From Endomychus coccineus (taxonomy: Eukaryota; Arthropoda; Insecta; Coleoptera; Endomychidae), in the NCBI GenBank assembly GCA_958510875.1, contig OY294067.1, positions 151,664,962-151,728,961 of the forward strand: a stretch of DNA of 64,000 bases, written 5' to 3'. How positions within the stretch are numbered: position 1 is the stretch's first letter; each line of letters starts with the position of its first letter. The notes below the pieces were generated by a model, which was given only the letters and a program-made list of their open reading frames with translations, did not search any database and was not told the origin of the DNA. This document shows, one piece after another, positions 11,653 to 21,339 of the stretch. Position numbers and translations under genes: made by a program.

Positions 11653-12542
11653 ATTCTTTTATTTATATTCTTGAACTATTTCGGAATGTATATTATGTTT
11701 TCTTGGTACGTTGGTTCTTAGATATGGCCAATCTTTCCAATACCTCGAAAAAAGATTAAATGGGCACAAATTTACCAAAAATTCATCTACTGCGCTTAGT
11801 AAACATGTAAAAGACACTAACCATTCATTTGACTACAACAATACAAAAATTTTAAATATTGAAACGGTTGACAACGAACGTTTGATATTAGAAAGTATAC
11901 AAATTAAAAAAAAAAACAATTGTGTAAATGACAAAATAGATTCCAGTCTTTTAAAACTTTACAATAATCTAATTCAAGCTTAACAAAATTCTATTATTTT
12001 GGAGTACCATTTTCCATTGTATATTTAAAATTCAACCTAAAAAAGATAACGTATTATCTAATCTAACATATGAGTTACAGTTTTGAGGTTAGATTCCACA
12101 GAATTATCTTAGACTGGATTAGTTGATAATAATAGAAACAAAATGTTAATCATAGAATAACTAATTCATACAATAATCATACATCTTTAGAATTGTATAA
12201 TCTTAAAATAATGTCTTATGTTTAACTAGATTCAATCCATTTCAAATTGATAATTAGCCATACATTACTCTTTCACACACAACCGATTCAATGTTTTCTG
12301 CAGTTCTAATTGGATCTTAAAAACACAAGTCAGCTGCAGACGCATTTCATTAATCGAAATCAACTATTCTTTTCTAAATTACATGGAAACACTAATTGAC
12401 AATTTTTGACAAAGATAATAAACTCTTATGGAAACGTCAAAGAAAGGGAGTTGGTATTAATTTTCAGTCATATCTAAGAACCAACATAAAAAGAAAACAT
12501 AACACACATCCCGAAATGGTTCAAGAATATAAATAAAAGAAT
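11653..12542 (+). mobile_element. Small Penelope-like element with inverted ends (PLE1)
   Basis: Arms at 11653-11726 and 12469-12542 are inverted copies of about 74 bp at roughly 85% identity. Both include TTTATTTATATTCTTGAAC and GTTGGTTCTTAGATATG. Between them lies the tail of a Penelope GIY-YIG region. Inverted or direct terminal duplications are known for PLEs. The body is heavily 5'-truncated, with no RT left. Confidence 0.75.
11726..11983 (+). CDS. C-terminal end of a PLE endonuclease region
   Basis: An 86-90 codon frame containing LEKRLNGHKFTKNSSTALSK, then HVKDTNHSFDYNNTKILN, then ERLILESIQIKKK, ending in LLKLYNNLIQA and a TAA. In PLEs this is the segment after the GIY-YIG catalytic strands: a helix with R..(E)H, then SALA.H....H.F.......L......R...E...I, and a C-terminal INxxxG-like block. 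The GIY-YIG motif itself and the whole RT are absent, so this is a fragment. The open frame enters from the left inverted arm, and the true initiator is not identifiable. Confidence 0.75.
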   Translation, partial: GQSFQYLEKRLNGHKFTKNSSTALSKHVKDTNHSFDYNNTKILNIETVDNERLILESIQIKKKNNCVNDKIDSSLLKLYNNLIQA

Positions 12543-13124
12543 ATATATATTGTTAAGAATACTCTCTACTGAGTTTATTTAATTTTAATTGAATTATATT
12601 TTTATTCTAATTTTCTTTTCCTCCGGTTAGCTCTTTTCTTTTTATGATCTTATTAAACTCTGATTGAATTGATATTATATGGAATGAAATAAAACCTTAT
12701 TTAAAATGTTAACTTTGATAATCTATTTATTTATGTAACCTTATATCTTATTAAAATCTTTCTATGTTTACAAATTTATACTTTTAAAATTTTCTATGTT
12801 TACAATTTAACCTCAATTTCCTTAATTTAATATACAACTACTAAGTGAATGTTTATTTTACTTGCTTACTTTTAATATTCACATGCTCCCACACAATGAT
12901 GAATTACGAATGGACTCACTTGTTATATCCTATTAAATATTAGGATAAATGTTGGTAATACTTCGTTGGTTTTGATATCTCCTTATATTACTTGGAAATT
13001 CACATTGAACATATTCACTCTGCTCTAAACTATGTGCGGACACATTCACAGGTAACACTTGTTGATACTCCTTCTAATTTAGGAACTTGTTGATACTTTG
13101 TTGATAATGGTTTCTATTTTAACT

Positions 13125-13281
13125 AAATAATAAATAAAACTACTTTGTTTTACTATCACTGATATTTGATATAGTCGTTAATATGGCTTCAACACTAAAC
13201 GTGTCATCTTCAGACGAAAAAGATGACACGACTATATTAAATATCAGTGATAGTAAAACAAAGTAGTTTTATTTATTATTT
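13125..13281. mobile_element. 157 bp compound hairpin (MITE-like)
   Basis: Arms 13125-13178 and 13228-13281 are 54 bp inverted copies with one mismatch. An inner stem GTGTCATCTT/AAGATGACAC (13201-13210 and 13220-13229) partly overlaps the right arm. The RNA of either strand could form alternative hairpins. It has no coding capacity. The sequence immediately to its right (TTTCGTTAAAATGATAAACT onward) resembles 42338-42400, near another PLE remnant, so the hairpin may derive from a PLE end. Confidence 0.75.
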
Positions 13282-14382
13282 CGTTAAAATGATAAACTAT
13301 CACAAAGTAACGGCTTCCACAATTGAATGATTTTTATTCTTTTTAAGATATAAAAACTTTGTTGGTTGATTTTAACTGGAACTGCAATCGGGACTTGGCT
13401 TCTTCGATGGTACTTTATTAAATAACTTTGGTTATGTTAACCTTTATTGAAGTTGAACTGGAAAATTTACGAACATTTACGAATTTACGAGCTTAGGTTC
13501 AGCTCCGATATTTAATTTGAGTTGCCTAGATGTAATGGCAAACTTCAGTTATGTTAAACTTCTGACTATGTGTGTTGCAGGAGGAGCATAGCCTCTGCCT
13601 AGATATTACTGCAAACTAACTAGCTTTTTTTCGATTTGCCTTTTATAGGGCCCACAAAATGAAGCTTGTTTTCATCTCATCGACCAATGAGATAACTATT
13701 TCTGAATATCTAGTCAGCTATTTCCATTGTTGGAGCTGACACTTGTCTAGCATTGTTGTAGTTTGACACAATTGTATTGACCAATAGGAAATTAGTATTT
13801 TGAAATATTTGATATATTGAAGATTTGCTAATTGATTAAAGTTATCGTTCATTCTATTATTTGAATTCATGTTACCAACATTTTTCCTCACATTTTGATA
13901 TATAATAACCTATGATTAGGTTCCAAATAACCTAATAATTTCCATTATTACATTTTATTTGACAGTTGTCATTCTTAAATTTACTACCTGATTTTTAAAT
14001 ATAAATAAAACTTATACAATTTTGTATAACTGAAATGTCTTAATACTAGCTTACATCTATTACATATTCTTAATCTATTCTAATAGTTTGCTATCTTCAA
14101 ATAGTCTTTAAATCATTTGAATTATGATTTTCTCACTTCGTAGTACTGTACGTTTATCCACTTTTCACTATTTCTTTTTTATTACAGTACAAATTGGTTT
14201 TTATTATATAACAATCTTTAATCTCTTATTCTAATTATTTATCTAACTTTTAAATAATGTTTTTTATTTCATATTGTATACTTATTTATCTTTTATAGAA
14301 GGATATTATAAGTTTAATGATTGGATTACATAGAAAACTCTCTGAAGGGTTGGAATTTCAAAATATAATTTTAATCAACTGC

Positions 14383-14526
14383 CACAATTACAGTAAACAC
14401 ATAATATTAACTTGACAGTCATAATTGATTAATTCTCCCAATACGTCATCCTCTACTTCTCTCATAGATGACCAGATTATTTATTGATATACTTTACTCA
14501 GGGATGAGTAAATAAGATCTGTTATA
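14383..14526 (-). repeat. 3' LTR of gypsy B
   Basis: 144 bp, identical to the 15782-15925 copy except for about five substitutions. On the minus strand it starts TATAACAGATCTTATTTACT and ends CTGTAATTGTG. An AATAAA (minus strand, in TCAATAAATAATCTGG) is a plausible polyadenylation signal. Confidence 0.85.
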
Positions 14527-14548
14527 GTCTCCCCCCCTGGCCTCGAAC

Positions 14549-15136
14549 TCACCTCGAAGAGGGGCCAGTTTCATGAGATGCTTCCTCTTTTTCCTTTTTC
14601 AAGGGTCGTCCCCTTCTACTCAACACAAGTATAGTATTTTCCTCTTCTGGTTCATAGCGGTATAATACTCCGTGGTGCAAAATATAACATCGATTAGTCC
14701 ACTTTGTAAGCTCTGGGTCTGAAAGATCTTCAAAACTTTGGATAATTTTCAGAAGTTCAGGATGTTTCAATTGTTCGATCCTTATCTCATCAGCTTTCCT
14801 ATGGCTCAGTTCTCTGGAAACGTCACACTCTTCTATTATCCCTTCAGCTAACAATCGATCTGATCCACTCTTCAAAAATAATTTCCTAGCTGGAGACATT
14901 CGATACGGAGGCGACGCAATCGGAGGGTAATTTCCTGTGTTGATATGATGTTCTGCATAGGGAGTTGGCTCTCCCCCCAGACTGGAAATATTCTTATGCT
15001 GATTCAAAAAAATCATTGACCCGAGAACGTTTCTCATCTGTAAGCATGGTTCCTCCTTCTGAACGCAAGTTATCAAATTTTTTACTTTCAGGAATTGAGT
15101 AAAACGCGATATCGGAAATATGATTTTCAGATTCAA
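14549..15136 (-). CDS. Fused RT N-terminus and pre-integrase linker (gypsy B)
   Basis: The first half reads HHINTGNYPPIASPPYRMSP, then a long helix with GIIEE: the classic start of gypsy RT, preceding the fingers. After CDVSRELSHRK the frame jumps to IRIEQLKHPELLKIIQSFED, then NRCYILHHGVLYRYEPEEEN, which is the linker between RNase H and integrase. All RT catalytic Asp residues and RNase H are missing, and the protein ends in a basic tail with RRGRPLKKEKEEA. The join keeps the frame open, which fits either a deletion that occurred in a mobile copy or chance. It overlaps the gag-protease frame by about 140 bp. Confidence 0.75.
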   Translation of the reverse strand: MNLKIIFPISRFTQFLKVKNLITCVQKEEPCLQMRNVLGSMIFLNQHKNISSLGGEPTPYAEHHINTGNYPPIASPPYRMSPARKLFLKSGSDRLLAEGIIEECDVSRELSHRKADEIRIEQLKHPELLKIIQSFEDLSDPELTKWTNRCYILHHGVLYRYEPEEENTILVLSRRGRPLKKEKEEASHETGPSSR

Positions 15137-15821
15137 ACATCAATTGATATCGAGCGGATTGATTATCAGAGAAGTACCACTTTTTATTATGGACATCTAA
15201 GATAAGTTTTGCATCCTGTATGAAATCTATACCAAAGACGGTTTTGTTACGAGCGTCTGGAAAAATAATGAATTTGGTAGGTATGATCTTGTCTTTAACC
15301 TTAACGTCAACACTGGTGACAAGGACATCTTCCAATTTACTCTGGCTGTCAGCAAACTTCACCGTAATATGCTCCTTATGGAAGGTTTGACCTTCTCGTT
15401 TCAAAATATCATACAGTACTTTACCAGCAACACTCTGTCTCGCCGCTGTGTCTAACAGACCTAGACCTTGATGACCTAATATATTGACTTGCATAATTGG
15501 CCGTGAACGAGGTGCAATGAGTGTATCGATACTGAAAAATTCCATTGGAGCCCTCTCAATTTTGTTACAAGAAGGACAATTTGAACGAATATACCCTGGT
15601 TCGCCGCAACCATAGCATGTAATTGGGGAACTGACAATACACCGCGACGTGTTAGGTGGCATTGAATTAGACGAGCTATGTCCAGAGGAAATTGAATCAC
15701 GTAAGGATTCCTCAGCACGTGTATATGTTTTGGACTTCTCGTTTTCCTTAGAGTTTCTATACATAAGTTTCCTACATTCGTCACAATTACAGTAAACACA
15801 TAATATTAACTTGACAGTCAT
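14994..15821 (-). CDS. Zinc knuckle and aspartic protease ORF (gypsy B)
   Basis: 275 codons. A single CCHC knuckle CYGCGEPGYIRSNCPSC (nucleic-acid binding, end of Gag) is followed by an aspartic protease. The catalytic block reads GLLDTAARQSVAGKVLYDIL, so the usual D(T/S)G is DTA, and the flap and LG-type strands follow (KFIIFPDARNKTVFGIDFI). The start codon lies inside the 5' LTR (CVYCNCDECRKLMYRNS spans the LTR edge), and no tRNA primer-binding site is visible between the LTR and this frame. The body of Gag is missing. Changing the protease Gly to Ala should impair activity (inference). Confidence 0.8.
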   Translation of the reverse strand: MTVKLILCVYCNCDECRKLMYRNSKENEKSKTYTRAEESLRDSISSGHSSSNSMPPNTSRCIVSSPITCYGCGEPGYIRSNCPSCNKIERAPMEFFSIDTLIAPRSRPIMQVNILGHQGLGLLDTAARQSVAGKVLYDILKREGQTFHKEHITVKFADSQSKLEDVLVTSVDVKVKDKIIPTKFIIFPDARNKTVFGIDFIQDAKLILDVHNKKWYFSDNQSARYQLMFESENHISDIAFYSIPESKKFDNLRSEGGTMLTDEKRSRVNDFFESA

Positions 15822-15925
15822 AAATGGTTAATTCTCCCAAAACGTCATCCCCTACTTCTCTCATAGATGACCAGATTATTTATTGATATACTTTACTCAG
15901 GGATGAGTAAATAAGATCTGTTATA
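15782..15925 (-). repeat. 5' LTR of gypsy B
   Basis: 144 bp copy of the LTR at 14383-14526. The gag-protease frame begins within it. The right flank, CTTTCTATTTTTAATG, belongs to the LTR of gypsy A, which supports nesting. Confidence 0.85.
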
Positions 15926-16088
15926 CTTTCTATTTTTAATGTCTACCGAGACATCCTCATTTTACCATTTTCTTTTATTTTGGAAACGAAATCATAACAA
16001 ATTCCCCTAAATCAATTCTAAGTATTAAATCAAAATTTAATATTAAAATTTATTTATCCTTTGATTTTATTTTCTATAATTGGATTCA

Positions 16089-16379
16089 TTAATAGTTATA
16101 CTTATATATCTGCTCAATATTAAATATTCCGCTCATCTTCCCATTTTTAGGATTCATTAATTTATAACTGTTATGGGCATTTTCGTTAATTACTATATAT
16201 GGACCTTCGAAAGCAAGACATAATTTTCCACATATATTCTTTTTATTATCAGTCACTCTCAATGCTCTCACTATTACTAATTCAGCTTCCTCAAATCTAA
16301 TTAACTTCCCTCTTTTTTTCATTTCCCTACTAATATACTTTCTTGCATTTCTTTCTAACTTATTACTGATATCTTTCAA
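16089..16379 (-). CDS. Gypsy A integrase C-terminal domain
   Basis: 96 codons ending KMSGIFNIEQIYKYNY then TAA. The block KRGKLIRFEEAELVIVRAL, then LCLAFEGPYIVINENAHNSY, is the SH3-like C-terminal domain of a gypsy integrase (pattern G..V.......KL...F.GPY.V). The end lies about 90 bp before the 3' LTR, the expected layout. The fragment is separated from the core domain (16537-16836) by a frameshift. Confidence 0.75.
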   Translation of the reverse strand: MKDISNKLERNARKYISREMKKRGKLIRFEEAELVIVRALRVTDNKKNICGKLCLAFEGPYIVINENAHNSYKLMNPKNGKMSGIFNIEQIYKYNY

Positions 16380-16536
16380 AATTTCATTACGTTCTACACA
16401 ATTTTCATCTTACCATTTTCTATCAGGTTCTTCGCCTTTCATAATTAATACAGGTGTTTCCTCTGTTATAGTATTTGGACAATGATTTAAACATTTTTCT
16501 ACCCTGGATATTGATTCCCATTAACGATGTTTACCC

Positions 16537-16836
16537 TCACAAGATATCCTTAGATATTTCATAACGTACATATCGCTCTGATGGATTGGATTGTGGATGT
16601 CTTATACTTGTTAACTGATGAAAAATCAAATTCTTTTTACAAAAATATTTAAAACGTAGGTTTTTAAAATATGTTGCATTATCTGTAATTAATTTTTTTG
16701 GTCTTCCAATTTCCTCAAAATAATTTTCTAAATTATGCATTACTTTACTTTTTGTTGTTTTACAAAGGTATAATTTTATGTATTCAGAAAATAAATCTAC
16801 TACTACTAAAATATGTCTATTTCCTTTTTCACTCAT
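16537..16836 (-). CDS. Gypsy A integrase catalytic core, partial
   Basis: 99 codons. NRHILVVVDLFSEYIKLYL holds the first catalytic Asp (VVDLFSEY). PKKLITDNATYFKN holds the second (TDN), and SIRHPQSNPSERYVRYEI holds the (H)PQSNP.ER block where the catalytic Glu of D,D-35-E sits. All three catalytic residues are therefore present, but the frame ends soon after. The upstream zinc domain lies around 16850-17030 with stops. This element is younger or less decayed than the gypsy relic at 1-3 kb. Confidence 0.8.
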   Translation of the reverse strand: MSEKGNRHILVVVDLFSEYIKLYLCKTTKSKVMHNLENYFEEIGRPKKLITDNATYFKNLRFKYFCKKNLIFHQLTSIRHPQSNPSERYVRYEISKDIL

Positions 16837-17193
16837 TATAAGTTCACTTAAAAAATCTATTGCTATTACTTCTAAACATTCTTTTACTACTATGCTTTTA
16901 GCTATATTGTGATTAATTAAATTTTTAGGCTTGGCTCTTTGACATATATCACATTTCTTTGTGATTTCTTTTGCTAATTGATAATCTCCTTTTGCTATAT
17001 AATTTTCTCTAAATATAAGCCATAAATATATTCTATATAACTCCTTTCTACCTATATTTTGTGAATAAATCCCCTCTTTGAATTTACATTATCATTCTCT
17101 GATAATGTTGTTTGACTTTTCTCAATACGGTCTGATGAAAATAATCCCTTTATTTCTAATAAAATATTTGCTCCTACTTTATATTTTCTTTTA

Positions 17194-17469
17194 TCAATTT
17201 CCCTCTTCTCTGGTTAAAGTATCAGCTATTATATTTAATTTACCTGGGATATGCTTTATTTCAAAGTCATAATCCTGTAATAACAAAATCCATCTTTGAA
17301 TTCTACTGTTGACAAATTTATTTTTTAAAATGCTTGTAACTGCACTGTGGTCAGTTTCTACTCTTACTTTATTCCCTAACAAATAAAATCTTAATTTCTT
17401 TACACAAAAAACTATGCTTGCCAATTCTGATTCAGTAACACTGTATTTTTTTTCATGGGCTTTCGTCAT
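17194..17469 (-). CDS. Gypsy A RNase H domain, partial
   Basis: 91 codons. EKKYSVTESELASIVFCVKK carries the catalytic Glu (ESELASIV). NKVRVETDHSAVTSIL carries the catalytic Asp (TDHSAV). RIQRWILLLQDYDFEIKHIP, then GKLNIIADTLTR, carries the final (I.H.PGK.N..AD.LSR) block with the last catalytic Asp. RNase H degrades the RNA strand of the replication hybrid. The frame is open for the whole domain core. Confidence 0.85.
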   Translation of the reverse strand: MTKAHEKKYSVTESELASIVFCVKKLRFYLLGNKVRVETDHSAVTSILKNKFVNSRIQRWILLLQDYDFEIKHIPGKLNIIADTLTREEGN

Positions 17470-17703
17470 TCTAGATACAAAACTTATGGGAACCTCTTCA
17501 TCATTTTGTTTCTGTAATAGAACACCACTGAATCTTTGTTTTGAAGCATCTGTTCTTAATATGAAAGATTTATCATACTGGGCATGGTAAACTTTTAATT
17601 GTTTAATGAAAATATCTTTTAATTTTTGAAAAGCTTCTTGTCTTTCATTATCCCATTTCTATTTTACCCCATTCTTAAGTAATTCTACTAATTTAATTTC
17701 TTT

Positions 17704-18000
17704 CTAACTTAAATCAGGGATGAACCTTTTGAAATAATTCATCAGACCTAGGAATCCCTTTAGAGTTTTACGATTTGTAAGTCTCTTGAAATTCTTAATT
17801 ACATCTAACCTATCTTCATCCATTTCTAATATTTCCTTCGTTAACTTATAACCCAAATATTTAACTTCTGTTCTATAGAACTCACATTTTTCAATATTTA
17901 TTTTCAAACCTGCTAAATCTAATTCGTTTAAAACTATTTTTATATGATCTTGATGATTTTCTACTGTTTTAGAAAATATCAGTATGTCATCTGTATAATA
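17704..18000 (-). pseudogene. Gypsy A reverse transcriptase end, truncated at YxDD
   Basis: On the minus strand the sequence begins at 18000 with YYTDDILIFSK, the RT catalytic YxDD box. It continues through LKINIEKCEFYRTEVKYLGY and LKGFLGLMNYFKRFIPDLS, the palm/thumb boundary and the LG(L)..YY..FI block. The RT stops abruptly at the YxDD box because unrelated sequence begins at 18001. The fingers, protease, gag and 5' LTR of element A are not in the window. Stops separate this part from the RNase H. Confidence 0.85.
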
Positions 18001-19200
18001 GTCCAGGCATTTAAGAATGAAAATCGACGATTTTTGCCCGAATTTCCGCGAGGTCTAATTTTGGTCTGTTCTTATGTATTTTGACACGCTGAGCACGATG
18101 GTGTAGATCAAATTTGGATTAACCTTGTGCTCGAAAAACTGTGGCCATTTTTAGGACGCGAAAATGGCCATTTTCCGTTTTTTTTGCATTTTGAGACAAA
18201 ACTATGAGTTTTATGAAAAATGTTTCGGACAAAAGTTGTTGATAAAACTAATACGCAACTTTTGAATTTAGTCTCAAGTCGATTCGAGGTTGTGGGCCCA
18301 AGATAGGGCCCATTTAATGTGTTCTTTGGCACATTGAAAAATTGAGTATATGTCAAAGAGCTTTCAATTTTTCATATTCTGTTTTGGTAAAAAGATAGCA
18401 TTTTCATTCTTCTTTTATTCGATTTTCAGTATTTTGACCTATCTCATTTTTTGGAGTCACAATCGGCCATTTTGAAAAATCCGTATTTTGCGAATTTCAG
18501 ACGGAATACTAATGTTATCAATCTAAAACCAGAATTATTCGAAAGATTTCATCATTCTGCACATAATATCCAAAATTCAAGTATTTTGCTTCGAAGACAT
18601 AGCTTTAGCGCTATTTTGAAAATTTTGGACCAACAAAAAATCCAAACTTTTTGAGGTTAGAAATTTTTTACGGAACCCAAATCTAGGTTCTATTAGAGGT
18701 TTTGATAGCGAGTATTTTAAGTCTAAGCAGATTGATTTGAATCGAATAGAAATGAAGCTATCCTAATAAATGTGTTTGGGCCTCTGAAGGGCCCAATTTT
18801 GGGCCTATAGACAAAAACCTTGATTCAAATTTCAGAGAAATACTCCGGCTATTTGAGTTTGGAACGGCGTACGAAGATTCGTTCACAATTCCAAGTTATA
18901 ACGAATTTCATCATAAAAATGTAGAATTTTATGTAGCGGCAATAAGGCAGGGTCGGTACAATAGATTTCGCGCGCGAAATAATGTTTTTTTAATATTTTA
19001 AAATGCACCTGAAGGCATAATCGTTTTTTATGAATGTGTGAGTGTATGTAGACATGTGAACGTGTATATGTGACCGTGATATGATGTTTTTATAGGGTGT
19101 TACAAGACAAATTTCAACATTTAAACAAAAAAATAAGATCAAAAAATAATTTTGTTTTTTTTCACATTCATATTTTTTTCTGTTCTTTACATTTAATATT
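18001..19200. other. Unclassified sequence abutting truncated gypsy A
   Basis: No gene is supported. The sequence has runs such as GGCCATTTTTAGGACGCGAAAATGGCC (imperfect stem near 18142-18172) and GGGCCTCTGAAGGGCCC (about 18779-18795). It also has a GT/GTAT-rich patch near 19035-19080. The sharp boundary at 18001 suggests an insertion or deletion breakpoint, but I cannot assign a family. Confidence 0.45.
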
Positions 19201-19230
19201 TATTTAGAAATTATCTATATGTCTGATTAT

Positions 19231-19662
19231 TCACAAATACTCTAAGTTTTTGTTATCACTGCCAGCGTATATTGCTAATGATGTAATATGATTATTATTG
19301 ATATACGAATAGTCGTGATATACGCTTAGATGGTAATACAGCACCCGTAGGGGCGCATTATGGCGATGGGTGTACGCCGAGGTCGCTTTTGCCGAACATG
19401 CCGACAGAAGGTGTGAAAGCGTCTGAGGCGCCTTTCTACAGCCGCTGCAGCTGACATCAGGGACCTGCACACCCATCACATTGCGGCGATAGACCAAGGT
19501 GTTAATTACGCCATCTTGGCAAGCTGCGGTAAATTCCTCAGTCTCAGATGTAAGCCCGACTGACCTTAGGAAGCCGAAGGTCAGCCCAGTTGACAAGCCG
19601 AGCGTTTCGATGTTTCGATAGAAAACACCGTGTATCGGCTTGTCAACATGCTGGCTGACCAT
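19231..19662 (-). CDS. R2-like LINE, C-terminal region
   Basis: 143 codons with GVFYRNIETLGLSTGLTFGF, then LRSVGLTSETEEFTAACQDG and a zinc-ribbon-like CSGCRKAPQTLSHLLSAC, then HRHNAPLRVLYYHL. This is the conserved region downstream of RT in R2-type and related non-LTR elements, whose cysteine-histidine motif precedes a restriction-like endonuclease. The endonuclease itself and the RT are absent. R2 proper inserts into 28S rRNA genes, but I see no 28S sequence, so this is a relative or a displaced fragment. Confidence 0.75.
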   Translation of the reverse strand: MVSQHVDKPIHGVFYRNIETLGLSTGLTFGFLRSVGLTSETEEFTAACQDGVINTLVYRRNVMGVQVPDVSCSGCRKAPQTLSHLLSACSAKATSAYTHRHNAPLRVLYYHLSVYHDYSYINNNHITSLAIYAGSDNKNLEYL

Positions 19663-20119
19663 AATATCTTACTCTCTTTTAATTATATATATGTATATAT
19701 AATTTCAGTTTATTTACCTAATCGACACAATTCCGTGTTGGTATGTAAACTGAAGGTCACTACTTGGTATCTGAAAAGTATAGATAAGGGTGATCGTTTC
19801 TTATTTATAGTGTCACCATTATAATGTTAATTCTTATCTTCGGTAATCCCATTATTATCAGCAGTTGGAATGTTTGTATCTATACAGTTGCTCTTTCATG
19901 TTAGTTTACTTCATTAGATGTGTTTGCTAAAATCACATCGTTGGCCAAACACGTTACACAATGTTGTTAAAATAGTGGAAACTCTTAAAAATTTGTTTTA
20001 CTTCTAAAATGTTCAGTTGAAAGAAGAAGAAGGTAGTGCATATCCAGCTACCGAAGTCCCACATCAGGCTCTTATATAGAGAATTTTCTTTGTTACGATG
20101 TATGTATAGGTATGTACGG

Positions 20120-20310
20120 CGAGATGTATGACATTCCTACAAACGTTTGCACAGCCTCATAGATTCTCTGCATTTAGTATTGTCTGTAACTCTTTGAAAC
20201 GAAATTGTCCCGTCATAAATAAATGAATAAATAAACTAGTACATAAATGAATACATACGAATAAATAAATAAAGTAATCAATAAATAATCAAATAAATGA
20301 ATAGAAAAAT
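20120..20310 (+). repeat. LINE-like 3' end with AATA/ATGA tetranucleotide tail
   Basis: TGTCTGTAACTCTTTGAAAC leads into GTCATAAATAAATGAATAAA and about 90 bp of degenerate AATA/ATGA repeats (20215-20305). Many LINEs end in such short tandem repeats, so this may be a 3' tail. I see no coding remnant upstream. A plain microsatellite is the alternative. Confidence 0.4.
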
Positions 20311-21339
20311 TATGGTAAAATAGTATAGCCTTAATGAACAGTTATTTAGTCCGAAGCATCCTACATTAATTGTGATTAACGTAATTTTTGTATTGAAATA
20401 ATATTTACCGATGTCAACGATGATCAGAATATGATAAGCTAATTGATTCCTAACACTACCATTCTTGTTCCCGATGATAATTTTGGAATAGTCTTGATTT
20501 CCGCAAACCACTATATGTGACATCATCGGGGAAACCTGAAATTGGTTCTAGGCCTCAAAAATCAAGATTTTTCCTTTTTTGCCGCTGTCAGCTTATGTGA
20601 TACCTTTGAAAGATTTATGAATGTTATCGATCATAAAACCAATATAATCCAATGATTTTACTAATTCTATTATTCCCTTGGTTTACTGATATGTTTGACA
20701 TGTTGTATTCATCTACACCTGCTTGTTATTATTATGTCTCATGTCATTTCATCTACTTATGATGAACAATGTTGCAATTCGTTGGAGGCAAAATAATTTA
20801 ATGAATAATTTGATTATATAATCATCAAGGGCGAGTTTTATCTTAAACAATCGTTATGGCACGATTTTAAGATGACTTCGAACCCCGGCCGAAAACACTT
20901 AACTTCTTGTTTCAGTATTTCTGAAACATTCACAGATTTCGTGAAAGCATGTTTGCGACACAATCATAGGAAGCAAATGAGACATTTCCAATGATGGCAA
21001 AATCTACACCGCAATAAGTTTATATTCCGTTCATTTGAATTGGTTGCCACCGCTAACTTTCACAGGTAAATCTCAGATTCTCAAATCAAGTTATTTAAAA
21101 TACAACTATAAATTGTGAGTCAATCGTAACCCATCACGGTGCAAAGTACCAGATATGACTCCGAGGACTCCTTGCTGCAGCGGCGGATTTAATGGGGGTC
21201 AGCTGGGCGATCCAGAATTTTAAATATATAAAATTCAGAACAAACTGATATAAGCATTATATGATGTAGAACAAAACAAACACAATGAAATGAAGATTGA
21301 ATTGGTTAGCTTACATATGCTTTGGAAAATACAAGAACA

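Larger units (their letters stand above)
14383..15925 (-). mobile_element. Internally deleted 1.54 kb Ty3/gypsy element B
   Basis: Two 144 bp LTRs in direct orientation (14383-14526 and 15782-15925) flank 1255 bp of minus-strand coding sequence. A polypurine tract CCAGGGGGGGAGAC (minus strand) lies directly before the 3' LTR. The coding part holds a CCHC knuckle, a protease and the start of RT, joined directly to the linker before integrase. RT, RNase H and integrase are deleted, making this a non-autonomous derivative. The LTRs differ at about five positions, so insertion is not very recent. It lies inside the LTR of gypsy A. I could not define a target-site duplication. Confidence 0.85.
12550..16000 (-). 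mobile_element. Long 3' LTR of gypsy element A, interrupted by two insertions
   Basis: On the minus strand the LTR begins TGTTATGATTTCGTTTCC (about 15999) just after a short purine tract AGGGGAATT, and ends ACTCTCTAC-like then TTCTTAACA at 12550. Sequences homologous to this LTR recur at 54284-58944. Landmarks are ATAACCTATGATTAGG, the CGGTTAGCTC/CGGCTAGCTT block and the ACTGTACGTTTAT block. Removing gypsy B (14383-15925) and the hairpin (13125-13281) leaves about 1.75 kb, close to the other copies. The left end abuts ATATATATAT. Confidence 0.7.

Noticed and set aside
13201..13229. Hammerhead ribozyme in the 13.1 kb hairpin
   Set aside because: It has ATCTTCAGACGAAAAAGAT, but lacks CTGATGA and a separate stem II.
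14378..15930. Target-site duplication for gypsy B
   Set aside because: Flanks AACTGC and CTTTC do not match at any reasonable LTR border.
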